A DNA stretch of 64,000 bases from an uncultured Prevotellaceae bacterium (lineage in GTDB: Bacteria; Bacteroidota; Bacteroidia; Bacteroidales; Bacteroidaceae). Shown here piece after piece: positions 6,297-14,892 of this stretch (positions are counted from its first letter, which is position 1; each line of letters starts with the position of its first letter). Under the pieces are notes generated by a model. The model did no database searches. It worked only from the letters and a program-made list of their open reading frames with translations, and was not told where the DNA came from. Both the position numbers and the translations under genes were made by a program. The stretch is from the NCBI GenBank assembly GCA_946186505.1, contig CAMHNI010000009.1, positions 1-64,000 on the forward strand, in the 5' to 3' direction.

Positions 6297-7250
6297 TTAT
6301 AGAGGAAGACTCGATAAATTGTCTTCTATAGGAATCTCATAATTATCCATTTCTGAAAAATCAATCATTCCTTCATTTGCAAATGCACCACAATCCTCAC
6401 GAAAATCCAGCAAGAAATCACCGACAGGTCCTCTTACGTTCTTTGTAATGAAGATCTGAGCCTTATTATGGAGATCTCGCCCGTAGCCATCCTCATAGAT
6501 TTTATAAACAGACGGACGGTTGACTATCATAAGCACATCAGAGTAGCCATCTATGCTTTCTCTGTCATTGAGTTCTTTAATAGTTGGGTGCATCTTCTCA
6601 TAATTAGATTCACCAACAACACCATTCATATAGGCTGTAATGAAGATAGGAACGTTCAATTCGCGAGCAAGTTGTTTCACTCTGCCGACCATTGATGTTT
6701 CAAAATGATGATGATATACCAATTCTATGCCATCAAGGAAAATTGCTTTGAGATGATGCTTTTCCACAGCATTCTTGCACATATCGCAGATTGGTCCTTC
6801 TTCAAAATGAAGGGAATCTTCAATAATAATGGGAGCTTGTACTAGTTTATCCATCTTGTCATTAAGAATTGACCATTGCCTGTCATTTATATCTCCATTA
6901 AGAAGGTTCCTAAGCGGCAATCCTGCTTGCAATGCAATCAACCGGTCAACACTTGCTTCCTTGACGTATCTTAATGAGTAGAACAACACGGGGATTTTAT
7001 TCTCCACAGCCATATTCCTCATTATGGACATCTCCAATGACAACCTACCCATATTTGACCTGCCTGCTATCGTTATCAGTTCACCTTCTTGAAATCCACA
7101 CACCGCTTCATCCAATCTATAGAAACCTGAGTGCAAGCCGGGTGTCCCTGTATTCAAAGCAGCCCTTCGAATAAGTCGCTCCAGCGATCTCTTGGTACAA
7201 GTACCAACATGTAGCAGCTCTTCCTGCCTATTCTCATTTGATTTATTCAT
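6297..7250 (-). CDS. DnaB-like RecA-fold protein with degenerate ATPase site
   Basis: About 317 residues from MNKSNENRQEELLHVG. It aligns along its length with the C-terminal RecA-fold domain of DnaB helicases, but lacks the N-terminal DnaB domain. The key sites are altered: Walker A reads GRSNMGRLS (DnaB: xRPSMGKTT-like), so the essential Lys is Arg and the Thr is Leu; the FSLEM motif reads FYSLRYV, losing the catalytic Glu; the SQLNR sensor reads TAYMNG. Walker B-like FLDGIEL keeps an Asp, and a KNVRGPVG loop resembles the C-terminal KQRNGP motif. This looks like a pseudo-ATPase, perhaps a DnaB-binding or ssDNA-binding adaptor. It has its own terminator. Confidence 0.75.
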   Translation of the reverse strand: MNKSNENRQEELLHVGTCTKRSLERLIRRAALNTGTPGLHSGFYRLDEAVCGFQEGELITIAGRSNMGRLSLEMSIMRNMAVENKIPVLFYSLRYVKEASVDRLIALQAGLPLRNLLNGDINDRQWSILNDKMDKLVQAPIIIEDSLHFEEGPICDMCKNAVEKHHLKAIFLDGIELVYHHHFETSMVGRVKQLARELNVPIFITAYMNGVVGESNYEKMHPTIKELNDRESIDGYSDVLMIVNRPSVYKIYEDGYGRDLHNKAQIFITKNVRGPVGDFLLDFREDCGAFANEGMIDFSEMDNYEIPIEDNLSSLPL

Positions 7251-7393
7251 ATGCAATATTGTATTTTTAATGATAACTTTTGAAGTAAAAAACCTCACGG
7301 CCTTCACAGGAGGTGAGGGAATGCATAATTTGATTAATCGTATGAACTAAAAGATATTATCCTGAATAATCTTAGTACCTTAATACTAACCTA

Positions 7394-8632
7394 TTATATC
7401 TTGACCATAGCCGACTGGCTGCGACTGGCAAGCTGGCCTATCTCCGTGCCATAACTCTGGTGGAGTGCTGATCTTAGTAGCACCTCTTTCTCAGCCCCAC
7501 CTGTCAGTCGTAGGTATCTGACACCCATTTCTGGCGAGATTTCCTTGTCGGGCAAGGCCACTCCATTCAGGCGAGCCCACACCATGTAGTCGCCATTGCG
7601 GGTTTTCTTGATTCCACTCTCGTTGAAGTGTAGTGTCTCGTTCAGTCCTTCGTTCAGCGGACTCGGCTTCAGGGCCAGTTCATCCCTCGACTCCATGATT
7701 CGGCTTTCCTCAATCAGTACGTCGTCCGCCTCGGATAGAACCTTGTCCACCTGATTGATGTTCAGCATCACCATCGGCACGACGAGACCGTTACCAGCGT
7801 CCCTGTCCCAAAGCTTCAGATGATACTTGCTGGCCATCGACACAGCATCGTCGCCAAGAGCCTCGTAGAAGTCCTGCTGCTCCGTCAGCACATGGTCGTA
7901 GCGATACTTGCTGAGGAAAGAGTTGTACTCCTCCATGATATCATCCGTCTTCAGCTGCCGTTGCATCTCCACCGAATTGTAGTTTAACAGCGTGTGCTTC
8001 ACATCTTCGAGCTGAGTATTCAGCATGTTACCCGTACTGATGATATAATCTCCACCACCCATCATGTTCCATTCCTGGCCGTAAACCAGATTGATGGTCT
8101 TGCCGCTTTCTGTGAACAGATTGACGCTTCCGCGACCATCGAAATCGACGAAGCATATATTCTCTGTGGTGTCAATGTCTCCGTCTTTCGAGTAGATGGG
8201 GAACTTCCCAAGATTCACGATGGCATGATCATTGCGGTTAAACTGAAGCAGATAGTCCAAGGTCTGCTGAGCCAAAGAAAGCCTGTCGGCCTTATAATCC
8301 TCTTCCGATGACCATCCGGCAACATTGATTTCAGCGTGTTTCCAGAGACTGATGGGATTCAAGTCTGTGAGCAACAATGCTTCTCTGCCCTCATCACTAA
8401 GACTCATCCAACTGATGGCACCTTCGTCCATCAGCTTCTCACTCGTCTGCCACCCCAGCACTTCAAAAATTCTGTTGGCATCATCGTCAAAGACAAACCA
8501 ATTGTCACCATTCGGGAAAATAACAATGTCATCACGCCAATTCTTTATTCTCGCGCGCTCTTTTCTCAAAGCCCGGATGTCATCCGAGAAGGTCTCATCA
8601 TAATCGACGGTATTCATTCTTTCCTGTGTCAT
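7394..8632 (-). CDS. Accessory protein with C-terminal repeated domain
   Basis: A 412-residue soluble protein, first in reading order after the lipoprotein gene (5 bp apart). Its N-terminal segment IVIFPNGDNWFVFDDDANRI looks like a small alpha/beta sensor-type domain seen in polyvalent proteins of mobile elements, but I cannot name the family securely. The last about 60 residues (NGDYMVWARLNGVALPDKEI ... GVRYLRL ... LLRSALHQSYGTEIGQL) match the C-terminus of the ArdC protein and three repeats in the protein at 13532-14485. It ends in MVKI. Confidence 0.6.
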   Translation of the reverse strand: MTQERMNTVDYDETFSDDIRALRKERARIKNWRDDIVIFPNGDNWFVFDDDANRIFEVLGWQTSEKLMDEGAISWMSLSDEGREALLLTDLNPISLWKHAEINVAGWSSEEDYKADRLSLAQQTLDYLLQFNRNDHAIVNLGKFPIYSKDGDIDTTENICFVDFDGRGSVNLFTESGKTINLVYGQEWNMMGGGDYIISTGNMLNTQLEDVKHTLLNYNSVEMQRQLKTDDIMEEYNSFLSKYRYDHVLTEQQDFYEALGDDAVSMASKYHLKLWDRDAGNGLVVPMVMLNINQVDKVLSEADDVLIEESRIMESRDELALKPSPLNEGLNETLHFNESGIKKTRNGDYMVWARLNGVALPDKEISPEMGVRYLRLTGGAEKEVLLRSALHQSYGTEIGQLASRSQSAMVKI

Positions 8633-8637
8633 AGTCG

Positions 8638-9135
8638 TTATGGTAACGGAAACTCGATAGTCTTGATAATCACACCACCTTCCTTGTCGAAGAAGAACCA
8701 GCGTTCAGCGCGGTAGTCCATTTCGTGCCCGCCTTTTGCCTCGTAGTCAATCTTCACCTTCCATCCGTTCCATTCGCCTTTCTTGTCGCACTCGAACAGC
8801 ATTCCTCTCAGGTCTGCATTAGCCCTCATCTGACGTTCAGCCAGGTTGATGACATAATCATCACTGGGGTCAAAGGTTTCCATGTTGTTCGTGCGGCTCA
8901 TTATCTGCTTCGTCACCTTCTGCATTGTGGCCATCACTGCTTTCTTCTCTTCCGGTGACAGATAACTTGTCCCGAAAGTGGAGTCAGGCTCAGACACACC
9001 GAGGATTTTCATTTCCATACTCTCACCCAGGGATTGGCAGAGACTGATCTCCGCCAAATCCTTCATCTGCTGTTTCTTGTCTGAGCATGCTGTCATTCCA
9101 AGCAGGACAGCCACTGCTATCATGAGTTTCTTCAT
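8638..9135 (-). CDS. Putative lipoprotein of the accessory region
   Basis: A 165-residue protein with a lipoprotein signal, MKKLMIAVAVLLGMTACSDK (Cys at residue 17). The mature part is helical and charged, with paired aromatics near the end (RAERWFFFDKEGG). No family is recognised. It sits between the zinc-ribbon gene and the repeat-domain gene in one leftward operon, so it probably acts in the envelope during transfer or as an exclusion-type factor; that role is inference from position only. Confidence 0.6.
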   Translation of the reverse strand: MKKLMIAVAVLLGMTACSDKKQQMKDLAEISLCQSLGESMEMKILGVSEPDSTFGTSYLSPEEKKAVMATMQKVTKQIMSRTNNMETFDPSDDYVINLAERQMRANADLRGMLFECDKKGEWNGWKVKIDYEAKGGHEMDYRAERWFFFDKEGGVIIKTIEFPLP

Positions 9136-9146
9136 TATTCTGCAAT

Positions 9147-9998
9147 TTAAATTCTGATTACCTGATTCTCCTTGTTCAATCCAAGGCGCTTGTAGTAAAT
9201 CGTGCCGTCCTCCTTAAATAGTTCCAGCACTTCCTTGGTCTGTCCATCCTCACATATCTGTCTGGCTTCCTCCACAGTCACCTCGTGACCCGAAATGTTC
9301 CGCCAGATGGAGAAGTTACATGGATGATCCTTATCCTTGTAGTTACTGCAGTTGTAGGCTTTCATGCCCACATGTATCTCACCTCCGCAGACAGGACATT
9401 TGGTTATCTTCGACTCCAAGGACACACTTCCTTTCTCATTCAGCTGAAGCGTAGAGGAGAACATATGTCCGTCGTTCGTAGAAAAGCCGTCAAGTGTCAA
9501 CCGCTCACCACTGAGGAATCTCTCCACTTCCTCGTCCGTAATCTTACGGTTGCAGATGATACCCATCATATAGAAGTCGCAGGTGGGATTCGGCCCGACA
9601 TGATTTTCACAGGCATAGCCCTTACTCGTTTTCTTCACCCTTCCACCGCATATAGGGCAGCTGCCTTCCATATAGTGAGATACGAAATCAAGATGCACTT
9701 TACCATCCTCGATGATGAACATGGCCAGGAATGGCTGGTTCTTCTTGTTCTTCATCTCCATGATGCCCGTCCTACCCTCACTGAGCAACTGACGGCAAAT
9801 CTCCTCCGTCATTTCCACCCCATGCATCTTGCGGTGGATGACGAACTGGCAACGCCGACCCTCCTTGGTCGTGCCGTTGCAACAGAATCCCAACGGCGAC
9901 TCCATTACGTCGCCGCCACATACGGGACATTTTCCAATTACCTTTTTTTCTGTCATTTCTGTCTTTTCTCTTGTCATATTGTTAGTTTCTTCTTCCAT
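9147..9998 (-). CDS. Triple zinc-ribbon protein (topoisomerase-tail type)
   Basis: A 283-residue protein built of three similar zinc-binding units, each CPxCGG followed by C-x(10-14)-C spacing: CPVCGGDVMESPLGFCCN near 24-41, CPICGGRVKKTSKGYACE near 117, and CPVCGGEIHVGMKAYNCS near 200. These resemble the C-terminal zinc ribbons of type IA topoisomerases, but no Toprim or catalytic-Tyr domain is present, so it is not a topoisomerase itself. A single-strand DNA or RNA binding role in transfer is likely. Just 3 bp separate it from the gene upstream. Confidence 0.7.
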   Translation of the reverse strand: MEEETNNMTREKTEMTEKKVIGKCPVCGGDVMESPLGFCCNGTTKEGRRCQFVIHRKMHGVEMTEEICRQLLSEGRTGIMEMKNKKNQPFLAMFIIEDGKVHLDFVSHYMEGSCPICGGRVKKTSKGYACENHVGPNPTCDFYMMGIICNRKITDEEVERFLSGERLTLDGFSTNDGHMFSSTLQLNEKGSVSLESKITKCPVCGGEIHVGMKAYNCSNYKDKDHPCNFSIWRNISGHEVTVEEARQICEDGQTKEVLELFKEDGTIYYKRLGLNKENQVIRI

Positions 9999-10001
9999 CC
10001 T

Positions 10002-10724
10002 TTACAGATACTGCCAATCGTATATCAGACCTTCCACGATAGCCTTGCCTGACATGACCGATGCCCATCCTACAGGGTCAAGCCCATACCAGAGGTCATT
10101 CCAAGAGTACGTTCTGATCTGCCATGCCAACAGCCATAGGTCGGTATTGATGCTTTCCAACTTAGTGACTACCTCGTTGGCAACATAGTACCGTTCAGCC
10201 GAGTTCAGCAGGTTCACCTTGTGTTTCTTGTTCACAGGATTGCCCTTCTCGTCGTAATCCGATACGTTATAGCTGCCACTGGTCACCAGTTGCTTCATAA
10301 ACGGATAGAGACTTGCCATTTGCGTAGCAGCATCAGTCAGCTCGTCAGATACCAGCAGGGCGATAGCCGTACCCTTCAGATGACCAGGCAGTGACTTCTT
10401 CACAAGATTCATGTTCTGCGGAATCTCAGTAGTCACCAGTTCTGCAGCGCGTTTTATCTGGTAGAGGTTCTGCATGGCTCCCTGCGCATTCGACAGGTAG
10501 TCGAGCATCTGATCCTCCACCTTGTGCATCCTGTCCATTGCTACAGTTACAGCCGTCTCTGCAGCAATAATCTTCTTCTGTGTCTTCTCACGCTTGCTGA
10601 ACAGACTGTTCAACATGGCACTTTGTGCGCCAACCGCTGCCGTCAGGGTAGGGTCGGTCTGCTGTGCAAAGCAATCATTCGAGAGTACCAGAAGGGAAAT
10701 GAAACAAATCAGTTGTCTTTTCAT
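10002..10724 (-). CDS. Secreted conjugation protein, paralogue of the TraI-like pair
   Basis: A 240-residue exported protein (signal MKRQLICFISLLVLSNDCFA, then QQTDPTLTAAVGAQ). The body is helical. The C-terminus GWASVMSGKAIVEGLIYDWQ closely resembles WAAFFSGKNMVEGLINDWE in the protein at 27529-28281 and, more weakly, the tail of 26858-27532. All three are therefore likely members of one family of periplasmic transfer components. It is encoded outside the main transfer operon, between the Toprim and zinc-ribbon genes. Confidence 0.65.
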   Translation of the reverse strand: MKRQLICFISLLVLSNDCFAQQTDPTLTAAVGAQSAMLNSLFSKREKTQKKIIAAETAVTVAMDRMHKVEDQMLDYLSNAQGAMQNLYQIKRAAELVTTEIPQNMNLVKKSLPGHLKGTAIALLVSDELTDAATQMASLYPFMKQLVTSGSYNVSDYDEKGNPVNKKHKVNLLNSAERYYVANEVVTKLESINTDLWLLAWQIRTYSWNDLWYGLDPVGWASVMSGKAIVEGLIYDWQYL

Positions 10725-10737
10725 CGTCTTTCCGTTT

Positions 10738-11934
10738 TTAAAGTTTCATACCTTTAGCCCTGTCCTCTGCCAGCTTCTCGTTGCGCTGGTACTTGTTGGC
10801 CAGAGCCAGTGGTTCCATTGGTTTGTTCATTGCTTGGTCGTTCCAGTCCTTGAAAGCCTTGGCTGGCTTCCACTCAGCCACACGAGGGTTCACCTCCATG
10901 AACTTGGTCAGCTCATGTATCGATGCCGTTGCTGCATCCATCACATGCTCCTGGCCTTTGACAGTCAGATGAACCTCCTCATTTGTCTTTGAAATATTAA
11001 AATGAACCCCGTCCAACAGTCCTGCCATACGGATGCCATAGATACGTCCGTTCAGGTCGTTATCACAGCAGTCAACAGCCTTGGCTTGACCATAGTGGCG
11101 CATGATACCCGTGAACTGCTGATTGGAGAACGAACCCCCAAGCGACACAAAAACGGAACTCTCCTTCTCGATTTTCTGTCGGTTGAGCTGATAGAAAGCC
11201 ATGATGTCGTAGCCACTCTCCCCGAAAAATACGTTCTTCACGCTATCGGGATTACCATCTGACATATCCACGATCCATGCGGCAGAGGAAGAATTTGTTC
11301 CGGCGGCCTTGCTCTTATAGCCTTTATAGCCTCGAATCTCGTAACCTGCCACTTCATCAGATCCAGGCTCCTTGTATGGGAAGCCCAGATTGAAGTTGTC
11401 GTAGTTCTTGGCCTGAAGGTCTTTGACACGGACAAGGAACGGAGCGAACACCTCCACCGTTTCCTGACGGATGCCGCGAGGCTCGAAGTAGCTCATCACA
11501 TGATGCATGTGTTCCGTTGCAGGAGTCACCTCCCAGCGATTCGGGTCAAACGGCTGATTATCCTTGTAGCCAGCTTTCTCCAGATACTTACTGTCACCAT
11601 AGTCGGGAATAGGCTCATTGGCAAATTTTGCCATCACCTTCTGGGCTTTTTCCCATTTGTCCTTCCCAGATTCTGAAAAACTGTTGATATTCTCCATGAT
11701 CAAGTCTACAACATCACCGCCTTTTGCTCCACTCCGATGGAAATAGAGCTGGCTGACCTTTGATTTCGGATTACTGATGACCAAGGTGTCAGTGTTACCA
11801 CCCCTGCCGTCTGGCAAGGCCATCTCGATATACTTGCCTACGCCAGCCTCTCTTTTCAGTCGGTAGCCCAGGGAATAGGCGATGTCATCCACGCCTACCT
11901 TCTCTTTGAGGGCCTTGAAACTTGCATTTGTCAT
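10738..11934 (-). CDS. TraP-like Toprim-domain protein (DUF3991 type)
   Basis: A 398-residue protein with the arrangement of TraP/primase-like proteins of Bacteroidales conjugative elements. An N-terminal region (LGYRLKREAGVGKYIEMAL ... YFHRSGAKGGDVVDLIM) resembles the DUF3991 zone. A Toprim-like domain has VFFGESGYDIMAF for the acidic turn and AVDCCDNDLNGRIYGIRM for DxD. No CHC2 zinc finger is seen, so it is shorter than a classical primase. It may prime or process transferred strands. It ends in GMKL, a tail also seen as GLKL on two neighbouring accessory proteins. Confidence 0.75.
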   Translation of the reverse strand: MTNASFKALKEKVGVDDIAYSLGYRLKREAGVGKYIEMALPDGRGGNTDTLVISNPKSKVSQLYFHRSGAKGGDVVDLIMENINSFSESGKDKWEKAQKVMAKFANEPIPDYGDSKYLEKAGYKDNQPFDPNRWEVTPATEHMHHVMSYFEPRGIRQETVEVFAPFLVRVKDLQAKNYDNFNLGFPYKEPGSDEVAGYEIRGYKGYKSKAAGTNSSSAAWIVDMSDGNPDSVKNVFFGESGYDIMAFYQLNRQKIEKESSVFVSLGGSFSNQQFTGIMRHYGQAKAVDCCDNDLNGRIYGIRMAGLLDGVHFNISKTNEEVHLTVKGQEHVMDAATASIHELTKFMEVNPRVAEWKPAKAFKDWNDQAMNKPMEPLALANKYQRNEKLAEDRAKGMKL

Positions 11935-11951
11935 ACTCCTCCAAATTTCAG

Positions 11952-13277
11952 TTAACCTACTTTATAACCTCTTGTCTGATGCAGATTCAGCTTACTGATG
12001 TCAGCGGCATAGCTGCTGTTCAGTGTCGTGGTCAGCAGACGTTCCTTCTCCTTGCCATCTGGCAGTGAGAAATAGCGGATGCCTATCTCACGGGCTACAG
12101 GCTTCATCTCCAGTTCCGTACCGTTCAGTGAGGCACGGGCTGCAAACTCACCATTCTTCTGCTTCACGATGGCAGCGTTCTCAAAGTTGGCACCCACAGG
12201 CTCCAAATTCGAACCTTTCCGGTTAAGGATTGTAGTCTCACCGATGGCAATCTTCTGCTCATCAATCTTTTCCAACAACATGTTTGAAGCCTTGTTCACA
12301 TCAGAGAGAATACTAAGAATGATCTTTGGGTTCTCCCGCAGGTTCTGAATCCACCCTTGGATATAGGCGGTGTTGTTATCGAGGATGCGCTTGTCGAAGC
12401 CGAGAGAGTTACCGACAACAGCGGCAGTCATTTCCGCCACATATTCCTCATGGCCATACTGGGTATCTCCGAACTGCTTACCCTTGACACGGTTCAGGCG
12501 CTCAGGCGTACCCGTCGAGTGAGTGGCCTCATGGAGAAACGTTGAGTAGTATTCCATACCATCCTTATAGATCTCCTCCGGCGTACTACTGATGTTGAAC
12601 TGTGACTTCATCGGAATGACGATGCGGTCTTTCGAGGGAGAGAAGGATGCACCAGAAGCCATCTGGTCAAACTGCACCGGGCAGAGCCATTCCTGACGTT
12701 GGAGCATACGGTCAATGGCTGCATTGACGTACATTCCCTTGTCATCACGCAGTTCGGGAGCCTTGAAACGCTCCTGAAGCTTTGCATATTTCTCTGGATT
12801 GACTTCTGCAAGATTCGTCTGATCGACATTGAACTCCTTATATACACGGAGGATGGGCGTAGATGTCAGTGCATTACGTTCCTCCTTGGTCATCATATCG
12901 ATGTCGCTGCGGTCAACCTTCTTGCCGTTCTGGTCCTTATAGAGCATGTCCCAGAAGATGACAGGCATGGACTCCGCACCCTTATTGATGCGAAGTCCCA
13001 TGTTCTGTGCCTGCAGGAAAGTCATATAGAGCGGCATCTTGTAGCCGTTCATGGCGGTGTCGAGCTGGAGGAAGAAGGAGTTACCACCGTTCAGGGTTCC
13101 GCTGGCGATGTTCTGAGGAAGACCGTAGCCTCCCGTACCATCAATCCAGCCCTTTTTCCAGTGACTCTCCTTCATTTCCTCCATCCGGGCAATCATCATG
13201 TCGGCAAACTTCTCGATGGCAAGCTGTGTCTGCGGCTTGCTGTCGCTATGCTTATGATAATTCTTTCCGTTCTGCAT
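11952..13277 (-). CDS. ArdC-family antirestriction / ssDNA-binding metalloprotease-fold protein
   Basis: A 441-residue protein. The N-terminal ArdC ssDNA-binding domain spans about 20-150 (LPQNIASGTLNGGNSFFLQL, YMTFLQAQNMGLRINKG). It is followed by a zincin-type domain with HEATHSTG at 249-256 and the third ligand region EEYVAEMTAA near 277. ArdC proteins of other plasmids protect incoming single strands from host nucleases and can travel with the DNA. The last about 70 residues form the domain shared with the proteins at 7394-8632 and 13532-14485. It lies 6 bp from a 68-residue gene in the same operon. Confidence 0.85.
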   Translation of the reverse strand: MQNGKNYHKHSDSKPQTQLAIEKFADMMIARMEEMKESHWKKGWIDGTGGYGLPQNIASGTLNGGNSFFLQLDTAMNGYKMPLYMTFLQAQNMGLRINKGAESMPVIFWDMLYKDQNGKKVDRSDIDMMTKEERNALTSTPILRVYKEFNVDQTNLAEVNPEKYAKLQERFKAPELRDDKGMYVNAAIDRMLQRQEWLCPVQFDQMASGASFSPSKDRIVIPMKSQFNISSTPEEIYKDGMEYYSTFLHEATHSTGTPERLNRVKGKQFGDTQYGHEEYVAEMTAAVVGNSLGFDKRILDNNTAYIQGWIQNLRENPKIILSILSDVNKASNMLLEKIDEQKIAIGETTILNRKGSNLEPVGANFENAAIVKQKNGEFAARASLNGTELEMKPVAREIGIRYFSLPDGKEKERLLTTTLNSSYAADISKLNLHQTRGYKVG

Positions 13278-13283
13278 AACTGA

Positions 13284-13490
13284 TTAAGCTGTTGCCAATA
13301 ACTCTATAGTCTTTGCGTCTGTCATTTCAACAAATAACTCGGCATTTTCTTCAGTGGGTTCTTCACCATGATCCTGGCACCACTGTTTGTACTCATCGGC
13401 ATCGTCGCCTTTCATTACGAAGTCGAGCCAGCCAATCTTACCATCCTGCTTCATCTGCACCAGTTCATCATAACTTTTATTCTGTTCCAT
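13284..13490 (-). CDS. Small acidic hypothetical protein
   Basis: A 68-residue protein, strongly acidic, with DGKIGWLDFVMKGDDADEY as the most distinctive stretch. No family is recognised with confidence. Its position directly upstream of the ArdC gene and downstream of the repeat-domain gene, all on one strand, and its protein-like composition support it as real. Acidic small proteins near antirestriction genes are sometimes DNA mimics, but nothing here proves that. Confidence 0.6.
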   Translation of the reverse strand: MEQNKSYDELVQMKQDGKIGWLDFVMKGDDADEYKQWCQDHGEEPTEENAELFVEMTDAKTIELLATA

Positions 13491-13531
13491 TGTGTTCTTG
13501 CTTTAATGATTAAACCTGTTGATGATTCTCT

Positions 13532-14485
13532 TTATAGCTTCAGTCCCAGACTGGTTTCCTGCTTCACCCCCATTTTCTCGTTGATTTCGGGAGTGAGGTA
13601 CTTGGCTGCCAGCTGCTGACGGGTAGCCGTCTTGGTATGGAACAGCGCATAGCCGTCATCGAAGCTCAGTTCCTTCTTGGCCGTGATGCCACGATCGCCC
13701 ATATCGGCAGAGATACGCCACTTGTTGTCCGCGTCCTTTGAGACACGGATATCCTTGATTTCTGCTCCTTCGGGCAGTTTGAACTGTTCGTAGTGTGAAG
13801 CGAGGTGAAGACGCTGACCAAAATTCTTCTCCACAAGCTGGGAAGGAGTGGTCACACGGTCGAAATAAGCGTTCAGGTCATGGTTGGGGAGCGTCGTTGA
13901 CATCTTCTGCTCACCCACCTGGGCATAGAGCATCCACTTTCCGAAGTTCTGGCTCTGTTCGTTAGCCTCCTTATAGACGTTCATCTTGTCGATGACACGA
14001 CCATCGGAAAGCGTGTTGGAAGCCTTGTATTCCTCAGCGTGAATCTGCTTCATCAGCTTGGTTGGGTAGTAGGACTGCATCAGCTGTTCCACTGTGCGTT
14101 CCTTCTTACTGTAGGCGGCAACATCCTCTGGAGTCATCTTCTGCGGATGCAGTTCCTTGCCGTCAATCTTGGCGGTAAAGAACCAGTCCTCCGGGTTCTT
14201 GTTCGACTGGTAGGCATGGGCATGAGTGACCTTGCCACCATTGACAGTCACCATCTGCGGCTCACGGTGCTGCTTCTGACCCTGCAGCTCTTCCTTCTTG
14301 GGAGCTTCAGCGGCAGACTGCTGCTTGCCGTCGGCCTTCTTCTCAGTCTTGGTGGATGACTCTTTCGGCTCCTCCTCTGATGCGGATGCGGCCTTATTCT
14401 TACTTGCAGACTTTTTCTTTGGCTGGGTTTCTGCCACGGCCTCGACGGGTTGCTGCTTAACCTCTTGATCCTTTTTCTTTGCCAT
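13532..14485 (-). CDS. Repeat-domain accessory protein with charged N-terminus
   Basis: About 317 residues from MAKKKDQEVKQQ. The first about 85 residues are Lys/Glu/Ala-rich and likely disordered. Three copies of a 50-residue unit follow at about 99-148, 182-230 and 254-304, each of the form W-x3-A-x(2)-(D/G)-...-(T/E)-xx-L-...-Y/F-x(3-4)-L. The same unit ends the ArdC protein and the protein at 7394-8632. The family is probably of the DUF3945/DUF4099 mobile-element type. It ends SLGLKL, matching SSGLKL on the protein encoded next upstream. A long structured leader precedes it. Confidence 0.65.
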   Translation of the reverse strand: MAKKKDQEVKQQPVEAVAETQPKKKSASKNKAASASEEEPKESSTKTEKKADGKQQSAAEAPKKEELQGQKQHREPQMVTVNGGKVTHAHAYQSNKNPEDWFFTAKIDGKELHPQKMTPEDVAAYSKKERTVEQLMQSYYPTKLMKQIHAEEYKASNTLSDGRVIDKMNVYKEANEQSQNFGKWMLYAQVGEQKMSTTLPNHDLNAYFDRVTTPSQLVEKNFGQRLHLASHYEQFKLPEGAEIKDIRVSKDADNKWRISADMGDRGITAKKELSFDDGYALFHTKTATRQQLAAKYLTPEINEKMGVKQETSLGLKL

Positions 14486-14892
14486 AATCGTTTTTATTAA
14501 AAGTTTATGAAAGGTAAACTTCACTCAAAAACTGGGTTGTTACTCACCTGCTCATCAGGCGTATTTTCCCATCGATTATGCTTGGAAGCAAGGTGTTGCC
14601 ACCCTACACCAATCGTTTTGCAACGTGGTTGTTAGAACCTTACCAGACCTTATTTCAAGGCCTGGCAAGGGGGAATATAAATAGAATGGCAACATTGTAT
14701 TCAGGCATATCTTCAAGTGAAAATGCGCCATCGCCTATCTTTAGGCAATCAGGGAATACAATTTAAAGTCCCCACCTTATGGTACTCGGATTCGGGTTAC
14801 GGTGGTTATAATATTAAAGCGACCCATCAAATGGTGCAACTGATATCTTATATAATCTCTCTTACCTTATTATATATATTACAGTGGGTTGA
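14486..14892 (-). promoter_or_regulatory. Long leader with 13-bp hairpin
   Basis: About 400 bp between two leftward genes with no coding signal. On the minus strand a 13-bp stem with a five-base loop lies at 14639-14669 (CTTGCCAGGCCTT / AAGGTCTGGTAAG, including G-U pairs). A second short hairpin, TTGCCT/AGGCGA-like, lies near 14735-14755. No U-run follows the large stem, so it is not a standard terminator; a 5' regulatory structure for the downstream gene is more likely. Confidence 0.4.

Noticed and set aside
9147..9998. DNA topoisomerase gene
   Set aside because: Only zinc-ribbon units typical of topoisomerase tails are present; there is no Toprim or catalytic Tyr domain.
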